Part shown: positions 8,140-16,880 of the stretch, piece by piece
Layout: every line of letters starts with the position of its first letter
How positions within the stretch are numbered: the stretch's first letter is position 1
The notes under the pieces: model-generated
The model's input: only the letters and a program-made list of their open reading frames with translations
Told to the model about the DNA's origin: nothing
The model's database searches: none
Made by a program: the position numbers and the translations under genes
Assembly (NCBI RefSeq): GCF_019857225.1
Contig: NZ_JAFJSY010000040.1
Coordinates: 1-64,000, forward strand
Direction of reading: 5' to 3'
DNA from: Streptomyces plumbidurans
GTDB taxonomy: Bacteria; Actinomycetota; Actinomycetes; Streptomycetales; Streptomycetaceae
DNA length: 64,000 nucleotides

Positions 8140-9192
8140 TCAGCCGGCTACTCGTACGGCCAGCGCGTCGCCGATCTCCGACGTGCTGCGGGCGGGCTTG
8201 CCGGTGCGCTCGGCGAGGTCGGCGGAGACCGCCTCGTCGATCCGGGCGGCCTCGGCCTCGTGGCCGAGGTGGCGCAGGAGCAGGGCGACGGACAGGACCG
8301 TGGCGGTGGGGTCGGCCTTGCCCTGGCCGGCGATGTCCGGGGCCGAGCCATGGACCGGCTCGAACATCGACGGGAACTCGCGGCTCGGGTTGATGTTGCC
8401 GGAGGCCGCGACGCCGATGCCGCCGGAGACGGCCGCGGCGAGGTCGGTGATGATGTCGCCGAAGAGGTTGTCGGTGACGATCACGTCGAACCGCTCGGGC
8501 TGGGTGACCAGGTAGATGGTCGCCGCGTCCACGTGCATGTACTCGGTGGTGACGTCGGGGAACTCCGCGGCCACCCTGTTGAAGACGTTCGTCCACAGGT
8601 GACCCGCGAAGGCCAGCACGTTGTTCTTGTGGATCAGCGCGAGCTTCTTGCGCGGGCGGGCCTGGGCGCGAGCGAAGGCGTCGCGGACGACGCGCTCGAC
8701 CCCGAAGGCCGTGTTGACGGAGACCTCGGTGGCGACCTCGTGCTCGGTGCCCTTGCGGATGGTGCCGCCGTTGCCGGTGTACGGGCCCTCGGTGCCCTCG
8801 CGGACCACGACGAAGTCGATGCTCGGCTCACCGGCGAGCGGGGTGGCCACGCCCGGGAGCAGCTTCGACGGACGCAGGTTGACGTGGTGGTCGAAGGCGA
8901 AGCGCAGCTTGAGCAGGAAGCCGCGCTCCAGCACGCCGGACGGGACCGACGGGTCGCCGATCGCGCCGAGCAGGATCGCGTCGTGCCGCTTGAGCGCGTC
9001 GAGGTCGGCGTCGGTGAGGGTCTCACCGGTGGCGTGGTAGCGCCGGGCGCCGAAGTCGTACTCCTTGGTCTCCAGCTTCACATCCTGCGGGAGGACGGCG
9101 GAGAGGACCTTCAGGCCTTCGGCCACGACCTCCTGGCCGATGCCGTCACCCGGGATCACTGCGAGATCGATGCTGCGAGAACTTGCCGACAT
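8140..9192 (-). CDS. leuB: 3-Isopropylmalate dehydrogenase
   Basis: 350-residue NAD-dependent oxidative decarboxylase of leucine synthesis. Diagnostic segments are IPGDGIGQE near the N-terminus, VVREGTEGPYTGNGG (substrate loop) and LFGDIITDLAA with GGIGVAASGNINP near the C-terminus. Start set at the ATG at 9192, where the conserved MSASSRSIDLAVIPGDG begins; the ribosome site is weak (AGGG about nine bases upstream), and a longer frame from 9228 is less likely. A 12-bp terminator follows. Upstream lie a 7-bp inverted repeat and the 42-residue gene. Confidence 0.97.
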   Translation of the reverse strand: MSASSRSIDLAVIPGDGIGQEVVAEGLKVLSAVLPQDVKLETKEYDFGARRYHATGETLTDADLDALKRHDAILLGAIGDPSVPSGVLERGFLLKLRFAFDHHVNLRPSKLLPGVATPLAGEPSIDFVVVREGTEGPYTGNGGTIRKGTEHEVATEVSVNTAFGVERVVRDAFARAQARPRKKLALIHKNNVLAFAGHLWTNVFNRVAAEFPDVTTEYMHVDAATIYLVTQPERFDVIVTDNLFGDIITDLAAAVSGGIGVAASGNINPSREFPSMFEPVHGSAPDIAGQGKADPTATVLSVALLLRHLGHEAEAARIDEAVSADLAERTGKPARSTSEIGDALAVRVAG

Positions 9193-9231
9193 GGAGGGGA
9201 CCCTACTCCTCGTCCCATGGGATGACACGCC

Positions 9232-9250
9232 ATGTCCGCGATACGGACAT
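9232..9250. promoter_or_regulatory. Inverted repeat in the leuB 5' region
   Basis: ATGTCCG (9232-9238) and CGGACAT (9244-9250), perfect 7-bp arms around CGATA, 40-58 bases upstream of the leuB ATG. A candidate operator or leader hairpin. Confidence 0.4.
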
Positions 9251-9309
9251 CAGCCCGGCCCCTAGCAAGTCCTCGCCGCACCTCGTGGATCGCGGATGGC
9301 TACCTCGCA

Positions 9310-9336
9310 ATCGCGGATCGCGGATCGCGGATCGCT
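9310..9336. repeat. 7-bp tandem repeat ATCGCGG
   Basis: Three perfect ATCGCGG copies (9310-9330) and a degenerate fourth, with one more isolated copy at 9289-9295. The array ends five bases short of the stop codon of the small gene at 9342. Confidence 0.7.
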
Positions 9337-9341
9337 GGTGC

Positions 9342-9470
9342 TCAGTGGCCCGTGGAGCCGCCGTTGTCCCTGCGGTCCAGGGCGCGCTGGAGGGCCGCGG
9401 CGGCGTTCTTGCGGTCGGACTCGCTCGTACGGGAGAGGTGACGGCGGCGGCGGGCGGTCGTCTCGGCCAT
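9342..9470 (-). CDS. 42-residue basic protein of unknown function
   Basis: Open frame MAETTARRRRHLSRTSESDR... ending in GGSTGH. It is Arg-rich at the N-terminus with a predicted amphipathic helix around AAAALQRALDRR. AAGGAG lies 10 bases before the ATG at 9470, and third positions are strongly G/C. Small proteins of this look occur in Streptomyces near leuB as far as I recall; no function is known to me. It is on the leuB strand, 149 bases upstream. Confidence 0.65.
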   Translation of the reverse strand: MAETTARRRRHLSRTSESDRKNAAAALQRALDRRDNGGSTGH

Positions 9471-9763
9471 GGGAAATCGACTCCTTCGACATCCGGGAGT
9501 GCGGAAAAAGGGGTTACGAGACGCCGGGTGGTGGCGGGGAGCGGTGCCGCAGGGGTTGCCTGCACGGGGCCCGGCTCACGACCGCCATTCGCTTGGTCGA
9601 GCGAGACGTTCGGCTTCTACAAAAGTAAGGGAGCGGCCCCGGTCTGTCTCCACAATTACTCGGACTTCCTACTATCTGAGACGGCGAATTGGGCCACCCC
9701 ACGCTGACCTGGACTTTTGCGGGTGGCCCTGCCGGGGGGTTACGCGGCTGATGACCCAGCGCC
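9471..9763. other. Intergenic region without a gene
   Basis: About 290 bp between the 42-residue gene and the pseudogene. It is less GC-rich around 9610-9690 and contains a 9-bp inverted repeat GGGCCACCC (9691-9699) / GGGTGGCCC (9721-9729). It presumably holds the promoter and a long leader for the 42-residue gene; no clear -10/-35 pair was found. Confidence 0.5.
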
Positions 9764-10147
9764 GTGGTGCAGCCCGCCAAGGCGGAGGGCGCGTACGTCG
9801 TGGCGACCGTCCGCGCGGACCGTCAGGGCGTCCTGCGCAACCTGGGCGCCGACGAGCCGGTCGACAACGCGGCCGGCGCCTTCACCGGGGCCGTGCACGA
9901 CATCGACGCCGCCCTCGATCCGATCGGCGGGGATACGGCCCGCGCACCCCGCGCACCCTGAGCACCCTCGGCGACCCGGGTGAGGCCCTCCGGGGAGCGC
10001 CTCGCCAAGCTCGCCGCGCTGCCGGCGGACGGCCGCATCCGTGTCCATGTCGAGGCGGCGCTGCCGTTCGCCGACGCGGCCAAGGCCCATGAGAGGGGCG
10101 AGGCGGGTCGGGCGAAGGGCAGGCTCGTGTCGGTCCTGCCGGGCTGA
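9764..10147 (+). pseudogene. Remnant of a zinc-type (MDR) NADP oxidoreductase
   Basis: The first frame reads VQPAKAEGAYVVATVRADRQ and continues through LGADEPVDNAA and ALDPIGGDT, the nucleotide-binding half of quinone-oxidoreductase-like MDR enzymes. It then stops. Frame changes recover RTLSTL and, further on, ALPFADAAKAHERGEAGRAKGRLVSV, the characteristic MDR C-terminus, ending at TGA 10145-10147. The N-terminal catalytic half is absent and at least one frameshift interrupts the rest. Confidence 0.75.
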
Positions 10148-10162
10148 GCCCGCCGGGGTATG

Positions 10163-10196
10163 CGAACGGGCCGGATCGGGGGATCCGGCCCGTTCG
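10163..10196. terminator. Strong hairpin between converging units
   Basis: A 15-bp perfect inverted repeat (CGAACGGGCCGGATC and its complement) around a four-base GGGG loop, 15 bases before the pruA stop. It would act for pruA and possibly for the plus-strand pseudogene. Confidence 0.85.
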
Positions 10197-10210
10197 TGTG
10201 TTCGCGGAGG

Positions 10211-11842
10211 TCAGCCCATGTGCGGGTACGCGTAGTCCGTCGGCGGGACCAGGGTCTCCTTGATGGCGCGGGTCAGCGTCCAGCGCAGCAGGTTCTGCGG
10301 GGCGCCGGCCTTGTCGTTGGTGCCGGAGGCACGGCCGCCGCCGAAGGGCTGCTGGCCGACGACGGCGCCGGTGGACTTGTCGTTGATGTAGAAGTTGCCG
10401 GCCGCGTAGCGCAGCTTCTCCATCGTGTAGGCCGCCGCCGCGCGGTCGCCCGCGATGACCGAGCCCGTCAGCGCGTAGTCGGAGACCGACTCCATCTGGG
10501 TCAGCATCTCCTCGTACCGGTCGTCCTCGTAGACGTGCACGGCGAGGAACGGGCCGAAGTACTCGGTGCGGAAGACCTCGTTGTCGGGGTCGTCGCACTC
10601 GACGACGGTCGGGCGGACGAACCAGCCGACCGAGTCGTCGTAGGAGCCGCCCGCGACGATCGTGCAGGACGGGTCGGACTTGGCGCGGTCGATCGCTGCC
10701 TTGTTCTTGGCGAAGGCGCGCTCGTCGATCACGGCGCCGAGGAAGTTCGACAGGTCGGTGACGTCACCCATGGTCAGGTGGTCGACCTCGGCCGCGAACT
10801 CCTCCTTGAAGCCGGAGTTCCAGATGGACGCCGGGATGTAGGCGCGGGAGGTCGCGCTGCACTTCTGGCCCTGGTACTCGAAGGCGCCGCGGGTCAGGGC
10901 GGTCTTGAGGACCGCGCGGTCGGCGCTCGGGTGCGCGACCAGGAAGTCCTTGCCGCCGGTCTCGCCGACCAGGCGCGGGTAGGTGCGGTACTTCTCGATG
11001 TTGTTGCCGACCGTCTTCCACAGGTACTGGAAGGTCTTGGTCGAGCCCGTGAAGTGGATGCCCGCGAGGTCGCGGTGCTCCAGCGCCACCTTGGAGACCT
11101 CGATGCCGTCACCCGTGACGAGGTTGATGACGCCCTTGGGCAGGCCCGCCTCCTCCAGGAGCTGCATCAGCAGGACGGCCGCGTGCGTCTGGGTCGGGGA
11201 CGGCTTCCAGACGACCACGTTGCCCATCAGGGCGGGGGCGGTCGGCAGGTTGGCCGCGATCGCGCTGAAGTTGAAGGGGGTGATCGCGTAGACGAAGCCC
11301 TCCAGCGGGCGGTGGTCCATGCGGTTCCACACGCCCGGGGAGTTGGCCGGGGGCTGCTCGGCCAGGATGCCGCGGGCGTAGTGGACGTTGAACCGCCAGA
11401 AGTCGATCAGCTCGCACGGGCTGTCGATCTCGGCCTGCTGGGCGGTCTTGGACTGGCCGAGCATGGTGGACGCGGCGATGGTCTCGCGCCACGGGCCGGA
11501 CAGCAGCTCGGCGGCGCGCAGGATGATCGCGGCGCGGTCGTCGAAGGACATCGCGCGCCAGGCGGGCGCGGCGGCGAGGGCCGCGTCGATGGCGTCCCGC
11601 GCGTCCTGCTGGGTGGCGTGCCGGCCGGTGCCGATGACGGACTTGTGGTTGTGCGGCTGGACCACCTGGAAGGGTTCGCCGCCGCCGAGGCGCTTCTCGC
11701 CGCCGATGGTCATCGGCAGGTCGACCGGGTTCTCGGCCAGCTCCTTGAGCTTGGCCTCCAGCCGGGCGCGCTCGGGCGAGCCGGGGGCGTAGCCGTGCAC
11801 CGGCTCGTTGACGGGGGTGGGGACCTGGGTCACAGCGTCCAT
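10211..11842 (-). CDS. pruA: 1-Pyrroline-5-carboxylate dehydrogenase
   Basis: 543-residue NAD-dependent aldehyde dehydrogenase converting pyrroline-5-carboxylate (as glutamate semialdehyde) to glutamate, the second step of proline catabolism. Catalytic Cys328 lies in GQKCSATSRAY and the general base Glu294 in GETGGKDF; ITPFNFSAIA near residue 188 belongs to the NAD-binding region. Length matches stand-alone group members. It lies 60 bases after putA on the same strand and likely forms an operon with it, ending at the 15-bp hairpin. Confidence 0.97.
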   Translation of the reverse strand: MDAVTQVPTPVNEPVHGYAPGSPERARLEAKLKELAENPVDLPMTIGGEKRLGGGEPFQVVQPHNHKSVIGTGRHATQQDARDAIDAALAAAPAWRAMSFDDRAAIILRAAELLSGPWRETIAASTMLGQSKTAQQAEIDSPCELIDFWRFNVHYARGILAEQPPANSPGVWNRMDHRPLEGFVYAITPFNFSAIAANLPTAPALMGNVVVWKPSPTQTHAAVLLMQLLEEAGLPKGVINLVTGDGIEVSKVALEHRDLAGIHFTGSTKTFQYLWKTVGNNIEKYRTYPRLVGETGGKDFLVAHPSADRAVLKTALTRGAFEYQGQKCSATSRAYIPASIWNSGFKEEFAAEVDHLTMGDVTDLSNFLGAVIDERAFAKNKAAIDRAKSDPSCTIVAGGSYDDSVGWFVRPTVVECDDPDNEVFRTEYFGPFLAVHVYEDDRYEEMLTQMESVSDYALTGSVIAGDRAAAAYTMEKLRYAAGNFYINDKSTGAVVGQQPFGGGRASGTNDKAGAPQNLLRWTLTRAIKETLVPPTDYAYPHMG

Positions 11843-11902
11843 GGGATCCGTAACTCCTTGTACGTGAGCGGGTGTTGAGGCTTGAGGGGGGCCTGTCGGG
11901 CT

Positions 11903-12829
11903 TCAGCCCTTGCTGATCATGCTGCGGAGGAAGAAGCGCAGGTTGGCGGGCTTCTCCGCCAGGCGTCGCATGAAGTAGCCGTACCAGTCGGTGCCGTAGG
12001 CGGTGTAGACGCGCATGCGGTGGCCCTCGGCGGCCAGGCGCAGGTGCTCGTCGCCGCGGATGCCGTAGAGCATCTGGAACTCGTACTCGTCGGGCTTGCG
12101 TCCGGCGCGGTGGGCGAGTTCCTGGGCGATGGAGATCAGGCGCGGGTCGTGGGAGCCGACCATCGGGTACCCCTCGCCGTCCATCAGGATCTTCAGGATG
12201 CGGACGTACGCCTTGTCGATCTCGTGCTTGTTCTGGTGAGCGACCTCGGCGGGCTCCTTGTACGCGCCCTTCACCAGCCGCACCCGGCTGCCGGCCGCGG
12301 CGAGCCGGCGGGCGTCGGCCTCGGTGCGGAAGAGGTAGGCCTGGATGACGCAGCCGGTCTGCGGGAAGTCCTTCCGCAGCTCCTCGTGGATGGCGAACAT
12401 CGAGTCGAGGGTGGTGTGGTCCTCGGCGTCGAGCGTGACCGTCGTACCGATGGCGGCGGCCGCCACGACGACCTGGCGGACGTTGGCGAGGGCCAGGTCG
12501 TGGCCGCCGTCCAGCGCCTGGCCGAACATGGACAGCTTCACGGACATCTCGACCTGCTCCCCCAGGTCCAGCACCGCCAGCCGGTCGATGAGCGCCAGGT
12601 AGGCGTCGCGGGCGGCGTGGGACTGCTCGGGGGTGGTGATGTCCTCGCCGACGACGTCCATCGTCAGCTCCAGGTCCTTGCCCGTGAGGTCCTTGATGAT
12701 CGGCACGATGTCGTCGACGGCCTCACCGGGGATGAAGCGGTCGACGACCTGCTTGGTCACCGGGGCCGCCGAGATCAGGCGTCGCATCCGGTCGCTGCGC
12801 GACGCGGCAAGAATCACGGGACCCAGCAC
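11903..12829 (-). CDS. putA: Proline dehydrogenase (monofunctional)
   Basis: 308-residue FAD-dependent TIM-barrel enzyme oxidising proline to pyrroline-5-carboxylate at the membrane face. Typical motifs include VKLSMFGQAL, LDAEDHTT, RLVKGAYKEP (substrate and FAD contacts) and EFQMLYGIR near the C-terminus. Start set at the GTG at 12829, which has GGAGG six bases upstream; the longer open frame to 12910 lacks support. It is transcribed with pruA and divergently from a PucR-type regulator. Confidence 0.96.
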   Translation of the reverse strand: MLGPVILAASRSDRMRRLISAAPVTKQVVDRFIPGEAVDDIVPIIKDLTGKDLELTMDVVGEDITTPEQSHAARDAYLALIDRLAVLDLGEQVEMSVKLSMFGQALDGGHDLALANVRQVVVAAAAIGTTVTLDAEDHTTLDSMFAIHEELRKDFPQTGCVIQAYLFRTEADARRLAAAGSRVRLVKGAYKEPAEVAHQNKHEIDKAYVRILKILMDGEGYPMVGSHDPRLISIAQELAHRAGRKPDEYEFQMLYGIRGDEHLRLAAEGHRMRVYTAYGTDWYGYFMRRLAEKPANLRFFLRSMISKG

Positions 12830-12898
12830 GGGGCACCTCCACAAACCAGCAGATAGAACCACCGTGAAACCTAAGGATCCCCCCGATCGTCGGCCATC

Positions 12899-12908
12899 GA
12901 CAGCTGTC
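12899..12908. promoter_or_regulatory. Palindrome in the putA/regulator divergent region
   Basis: GACAGCTGTC, a perfect 10-bp palindrome in the 146-bp region between the putA and regulator starts. A candidate binding site for the adjacent PucR-type protein; inference only. Confidence 0.4.
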
Positions 12909-12975
12909 ACGCATCCGTGCCGCAGATCTCAGACAGATGTATGAGGCGCCTGCGGAAATGCGGGAGAATGCCCCT

Positions 12976-14160
12976 GTGACGGCGGACTACAAAGGCGACT
13001 ACCAGGAACTGGTCGACGAGATCTCGGAACTCCTCGGGGCTCCCGCGACCCTGGAGAGCCGGGACTTCGAGCTGATCGCCTTCGGTGCCTACGACAGCGA
13101 GGGCGACCTCGACGCCTCGGCCCTGGACCCGGTGCGCACCCGCTCGATCCTCACCCGGCGCTCCACCTCCGCCGTCCGCACCTGGTTCGAGGGCTTCGGC
13201 ATCACCCGGGCGACGGGCCCGGTCCGTATCCCGCGCACGCCCGAGGCGGGCGTGTACCGGGGACGCATCTGCCTTCCGGTACGCCATCGGGGGGTCGTCC
13301 TCGGCTACGTCTGGCTGCTGGAGTCCGAGCCGGGCCCGACCGAGCGGCAGCTGACCGCGGCCATGGACGTGACGGTCCGCATCGGCGCGCTGCTCGCGGA
13401 CGAGGCCCAGCACGGCGCCGATCTCACCCGGGAGCTGCGCGCCGTGCTCACCGCCGAGCGCGGCTGGCAGCAGGACATGGCGGTGGCGGAGCTGCGCACC
13501 GCGCTGGGCCCGCGCGCGGACGCCCTGCACACCGTGGTCTGCGTGGCCCCCTGGCCGTCCGCCGACCCGGACGACGCCCCCTCGGTCCGTACGGTGCCGG
13601 GCGCGACGGCGCTGTGCACGGTGCCGTGGGGTGCGGCCTCCCAGTCCCTCGCCCTGCTGGTCCGGCTGCGCTCGGCGGACGTGCTGACCCCGGCGGTCAC
13701 GGCGGCGGGACGGCTGCTGGAGCGGGCGCGGCAGCTGGACCGCGGCGCCACCGCGGCCTCCGGCGTCGCCCCCGCGCGCACCGGTCTCGCGGAACTGGCG
13801 ACGGCCTGGCGCGAGGCCCTGGCGGCCGCGCGGGCCGCGCTCGCGGAACCCCGGCTCGGCCCGGTCGCGGAGTGGACGCGCATCGGCCCGTTCCGGCTGC
13901 TGACCGCACTGCCGCCGGAGGTGGCCCACGATCCGGCGGTCGACCTGCTCCTCTCCCCCGCCCACCGCGAACTCGCCCGCACCGCCGAGATCTACCTCGA
14001 CTGCGCGGGCCAGGCCACGCGCACCGCCGCCGAACTGGGCATCCACCGCCAGACCCTCTACTACCGCCTCTCCCGCGTGGAACAACTGACCGGCCTCGAC
14101 CTGGACGACGGCGAGGACCGGCTGCTGCTGCACATGGCGTTGAAGGGGGCGCGGCTGTGA
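12976..14160 (+). CDS. PucR-family transcriptional regulator (likely of proline use)
   Basis: 394 residues. The C-terminal helix-turn-helix AAELGIHRQTLYYRLSRVEQ (roughly residues 345-365) is the PucR/CdaR type, preceded by a GGDEF-like spacer and an N-terminal sensory part. The GTG at 12976 has GGGAG about nine bases upstream; the ATG at 12937 has no ribosome site. The divergent position next to putA-pruA makes it the probable proline-responsive activator. Its TGA lies in the first copy of a 27-bp tandem duplication. Confidence 0.85.
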   Translation: MTADYKGDYQELVDEISELLGAPATLESRDFELIAFGAYDSEGDLDASALDPVRTRSILTRRSTSAVRTWFEGFGITRATGPVRIPRTPEAGVYRGRICLPVRHRGVVLGYVWLLESEPGPTERQLTAAMDVTVRIGALLADEAQHGADLTRELRAVLTAERGWQQDMAVAELRTALGPRADALHTVVCVAPWPSADPDDAPSVRTVPGATALCTVPWGAASQSLALLVRLRSADVLTPAVTAAGRLLERARQLDRGATAASGVAPARTGLAELATAWREALAAARAALAEPRLGPVAEWTRIGPFRLLTALPPEVAHDPAVDLLLSPAHRELARTAEIYLDCAGQATRTAAELGIHRQTLYYRLSRVEQLTGLDLDDGEDRLLLHMALKGARL

Positions 14161-14203
14161 CTGGGGTTCACCACCCCGCGGCTGTGACTAGGGTTCACCA
14201 CCC
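14151..14203. repeat. 27-bp tandem duplication at two convergent gene ends
   Basis: GCGGCTGTGACTGGGGTTCA... (14151-14177) and GCGGCTGTGACTAGGGTTCA... (14178-14203) differ by one substitution. The first copy holds the PucR stop. In the second, the G-to-A change creates the TAG that ends the MocR gene on the other strand. Confidence 0.9.
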
Positions 14204-15600
14204 AGCAGATCGGCGACCGCCGCGATCCCTTCGCTGATCGCACGCTCCGTCACATTGCCGAAGCCCAGGACCAGTTGGGGCGGGAGCGCGGACTTGGAGG
14301 TGCGGCAGTCGCTCATGCCGTAGAGGCCGACTCCCCGCGCGCGGGCCTGCGCCACGACCGTCGCCTCGTCCGTGCCGTCGGGCAGATGCGCCACCGCGTG
14401 GAACCCCGCCGCCAGCCCCGACAGCCGTACCGCCGGGGCGTGTTGGGCGAGGGCCGTGACGAGGGCGGTGCGGCGGGCCGCGTAGGTCGCGCGCATGCGG
14501 CGCAGGTGGCGGTCGTAGCGGCCGGACTCGACGAGGCGGGCGAGGGCGAGCTGGTCGAGGGCCGGTGAGCCGCGGTCGGCGATGCGTTTGAGGTCGGTGA
14601 GCGGCTCGACGAGGGCGGGTGGGCAGAGCAGCCAGCCCAGGCGGAGTGCGGGGGCGAGGGACTTGCTGACCGTGCCGACGGAGACGACGCGGTCGGCCGC
14701 CAACCCCTGGAGGGAGCCCACCGGTTCGCGGTCGTAGCGGAACTCGGCGTCGTAGTCGTCCTCGATGACGTACGCGTCGCGCCCGGCCGCCCATGCGATC
14801 AGTTCGTGGCGGCGATCGGGTGCCAGCACGACGCCCGTGGGCCACTGGTGGGCGGGCGTGACGATCACCGCGCGGGCCCCGGTGGCGTCCAACGCCCGTA
14901 CGTCGACGCCCGATTCGTCGACCGGCACCGGGACGGCCGTCAGGCCCGCCGCCTCCGCGGCGGCACGCGCGGTGTCCGGGCCGCCCGGATCCTCGTACGC
15001 CACGATCCGTGTCCCGCGGTGCGCGAGGGCCCGCAGGGTGAGGCTCAGGCCCTGCGCGTAACCGGAGCAGACGACGGTCAGGGCGGGGTCGGCGGCGGCG
15101 CCGCGCACCCGCCGCAGATATCCGGCCACCACCTCGCGCAGCGCCCGACTCCCGCGCGGATCGCCGTAGTCGAGCTCCGCGGTCGGCAGGGTGCGGGCCG
15201 CTTCCCTGGTCGCCCACAGCCAGTCGGGGACCGGGAAGGAGGCCAGGTCAGGAACGCCGTGCCGGAAGTCGGCGATCAGGCGGGGCCGTGTCTCGGGCCG
15301 GGGTGCCGCGGCGGGCGGTGCCGGCTGTGCGCAGTCCGCCACGCGCGTGGCGGAGCCGACGCGGGTGACCAGGTAGCCCTCGGCCTGCAGCTGGGCGTAG
15401 CAGTCCTGGACGAGGCCGCGGGACAGGCCCAGGATGCGGGCCAGTTCGCGGGAGGAGGGGAGGCGTTCGCCGGCCTGCAGGCGGCCCGAGCGGATCGCGT
15501 CGCGCAGTTGTCGCTCCAGCTGCGCGCACAGCCGGTCCCCGCTGTCCCGGTCGACCGTCAGGAGCAGCGCGGGTGACAAACCGGCCCACTGCACTGGCAT
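14188..15600 (-). CDS. MocR/PdxR-type regulator (GntR HTH plus aminotransferase domain)
   Basis: 470 residues. An N-terminal winged helix (residues 20-85, LPSSRELARILGLSRGLVQDCYAQL) is joined to a fold-type I PLP domain (about 115-465), with the PLP lysine in GTVSKSLAPALRLGWL and IEDDYDAEFRYDR before it. Proteins of this class sense PLP or an amino compound and control neighbouring genes. It is divergent from an MFS transporter with only 47 bases between start codons, so it most likely controls that gene and itself. Confidence 0.92.
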   Translation of the reverse strand: MPVQWAGLSPALLLTVDRDSGDRLCAQLERQLRDAIRSGRLQAGERLPSSRELARILGLSRGLVQDCYAQLQAEGYLVTRVGSATRVADCAQPAPPAAAPRPETRPRLIADFRHGVPDLASFPVPDWLWATREAARTLPTAELDYGDPRGSRALREVVAGYLRRVRGAAADPALTVVCSGYAQGLSLTLRALAHRGTRIVAYEDPGGPDTARAAAEAAGLTAVPVPVDESGVDVRALDATGARAVIVTPAHQWPTGVVLAPDRRHELIAWAAGRDAYVIEDDYDAEFRYDREPVGSLQGLAADRVVSVGTVSKSLAPALRLGWLLCPPALVEPLTDLKRIADRGSPALDQLALARLVESGRYDRHLRRMRATYAARRTALVTALAQHAPAVRLSGLAAGFHAVAHLPDGTDEATVVAQARARGVGLYGMSDCRTSKSALPPQLVLGFGNVTERAISEGIAAVADLLGGEP

Positions 15601-15647
15601 GGAATTGGAGCTTAGCGGGGAGCCGGTAGGTCCCTAACGTCTTCGGT

Positions 15648-16880
15648 ATGACGACTTCGGCCCCGTGCCCTCCCCAGGTGATCGTTCCGGCTCCGCCGCT
15701 GCTGACCCGGCCGCTGCTGCTGCGCTTCGTGAGCATGATCGGCGCGAGCGTCAGCTTCTTCCTGCTGCTGTCGGTGGTGCCCGCCTACGCGGCCGGGGCG
15801 GGCGGCCGAGGCGGCGCGGGCCTCGCGACCGGCTCGCTGATGCTGGCCACGGTCCTCGGCGAGCTGGTCACCCCGCGTGTGGTCGCCCGCTTCGGCTACC
15901 GGGCGACGCTGATGGCCGGGCTCTTCCTGCTCGGTGCCCCGGCCGTGGTGCTGACGGTCTCCCAGGGCGTGGCGTGGATCGTGGCGGTGTGCCTGGTGCG
16001 CGGTCTGGGCTTCGCGCTCACGATCGTCGCGGGCGGCGCGCTGACCGCGTCCCTGATCCCGGCGGAGCGCCGGGGCGAGGGCCTGGCGATCGTGGGCGTC
16101 GTCTCGGGGGTGCCGTCGCTGGTCACGCTGCCGCTGGGGCTCTGGCTGGCCGGGCAGATCGGGTACGGGCCGGTGGCCGTGATCGGCGGCGCGGCGGCGC
16201 TGGCCGCGATCGTCTCGGTCCTGGGACTGCCGGACCGCGCGGCGAAGCCGGAGAGCGGGGCACGGGCGACGGAGCCGGTGGGCGTGCTGCGCGGGCTGCG
16301 CACCGGGGCCCTGCTCCGCCCGGTGATCGTGTTCGCCACCACCGCGACGGCGGCCGGCATCCTGGTCACGTTCCTGCCGCTGGCCGTCCCGCGGGCCTCC
16401 GCCGGGATCGTCACCGTGGCGCTGTTCGTGCAGCCCGCCGCCTCCACCGTCTTCCGCTGGATCGCGGGCCGCCACGGCGACCGGCACGGCAGCGCCCGGC
16501 TGGTCCTGCCCGGCCTGCTGCTGTCGGCGACGGGCGTACTGGTCACCGCCGCGACGGGCAGCGCGGCCGCCGTCGTCGCGGGCGCCGCCCTGTTCGGCGC
16601 CGGCTTCGGCATCACCCAGAACGCCACCCTGGCCCTGATGTACGCCCGGGTCTCCGCCTCCTCCTACGGCACGGTCAGCGCCCTGTGGAACCTCGCCTAC
16701 GACGGCGGCATGGGCGTCGGCGCCGCGGGCTTCGGCGTCCTCGCGGGGCTGAGCGGCTACCCGTGGGCGTTCGCGGTGACGGCGGTGCTGATGCTCGGCG
16801 CGTCGGCGGTGGTCCTGCGCGACGTCCGGGCCGACCACCGGGCCGGCCGCCGGGGGGCCGGCCGGGTCAGTTCTCCGTGA
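15648..16880 (+). CDS. MFS transporter
   Basis: 410 residues with about 12 membrane segments and the loop motif RFGYRATL after TM2; the AraJ/NepI-like arrangement suggests export of a small metabolite. The 47-base promoter region is shared with the MocR regulator, making the pair a likely regulator/transporter unit. The 3' end overlaps the convergent TetR gene by 14 bases. Substrate not inferable. Confidence 0.85.
   Translation: MTTSAPCPPQVIVPAPPLLTRPLLLRFVSMIGASVSFFLLLSVVPAYAAGAGGRGGAGLATGSLMLATVLGELVTPRVVARFGYRATLMAGLFLLGAPAVVLTVSQGVAWIVAVCLVRGLGFALTIVAGGALTASLIPAERRGEGLAIVGVVSGVPSLVTLPLGLWLAGQIGYGPVAVIGGAAALAAIVSVLGLPDRAAKPESGARATEPVGVLRGLRTGALLRPVIVFATTATAAGILVTFLPLAVPRASAGIVTVALFVQPAASTVFRWIAGRHGDRHGSARLVLPGLLLSATGVLVTAATGSAAAVVAGAALFGAGFGITQNATLALMYARVSASSYGTVSALWNLAYDGGMGVGAAGFGVLAGLSGYPWAFAVTAVLMLGASAVVLRDVRADHRAGRRGAGRVSSP

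Noticed and set aside
9691..9729. 9-bp inverted repeat as a terminator
   Set aside because: Loop of 21 bases and no gene ending nearby on either strand; left as part of the intergenic description.
10160..11878. Plus-strand frame over pruA
   Set aside because: Exact antisense of an aldehyde dehydrogenase with intact catalytic residues.
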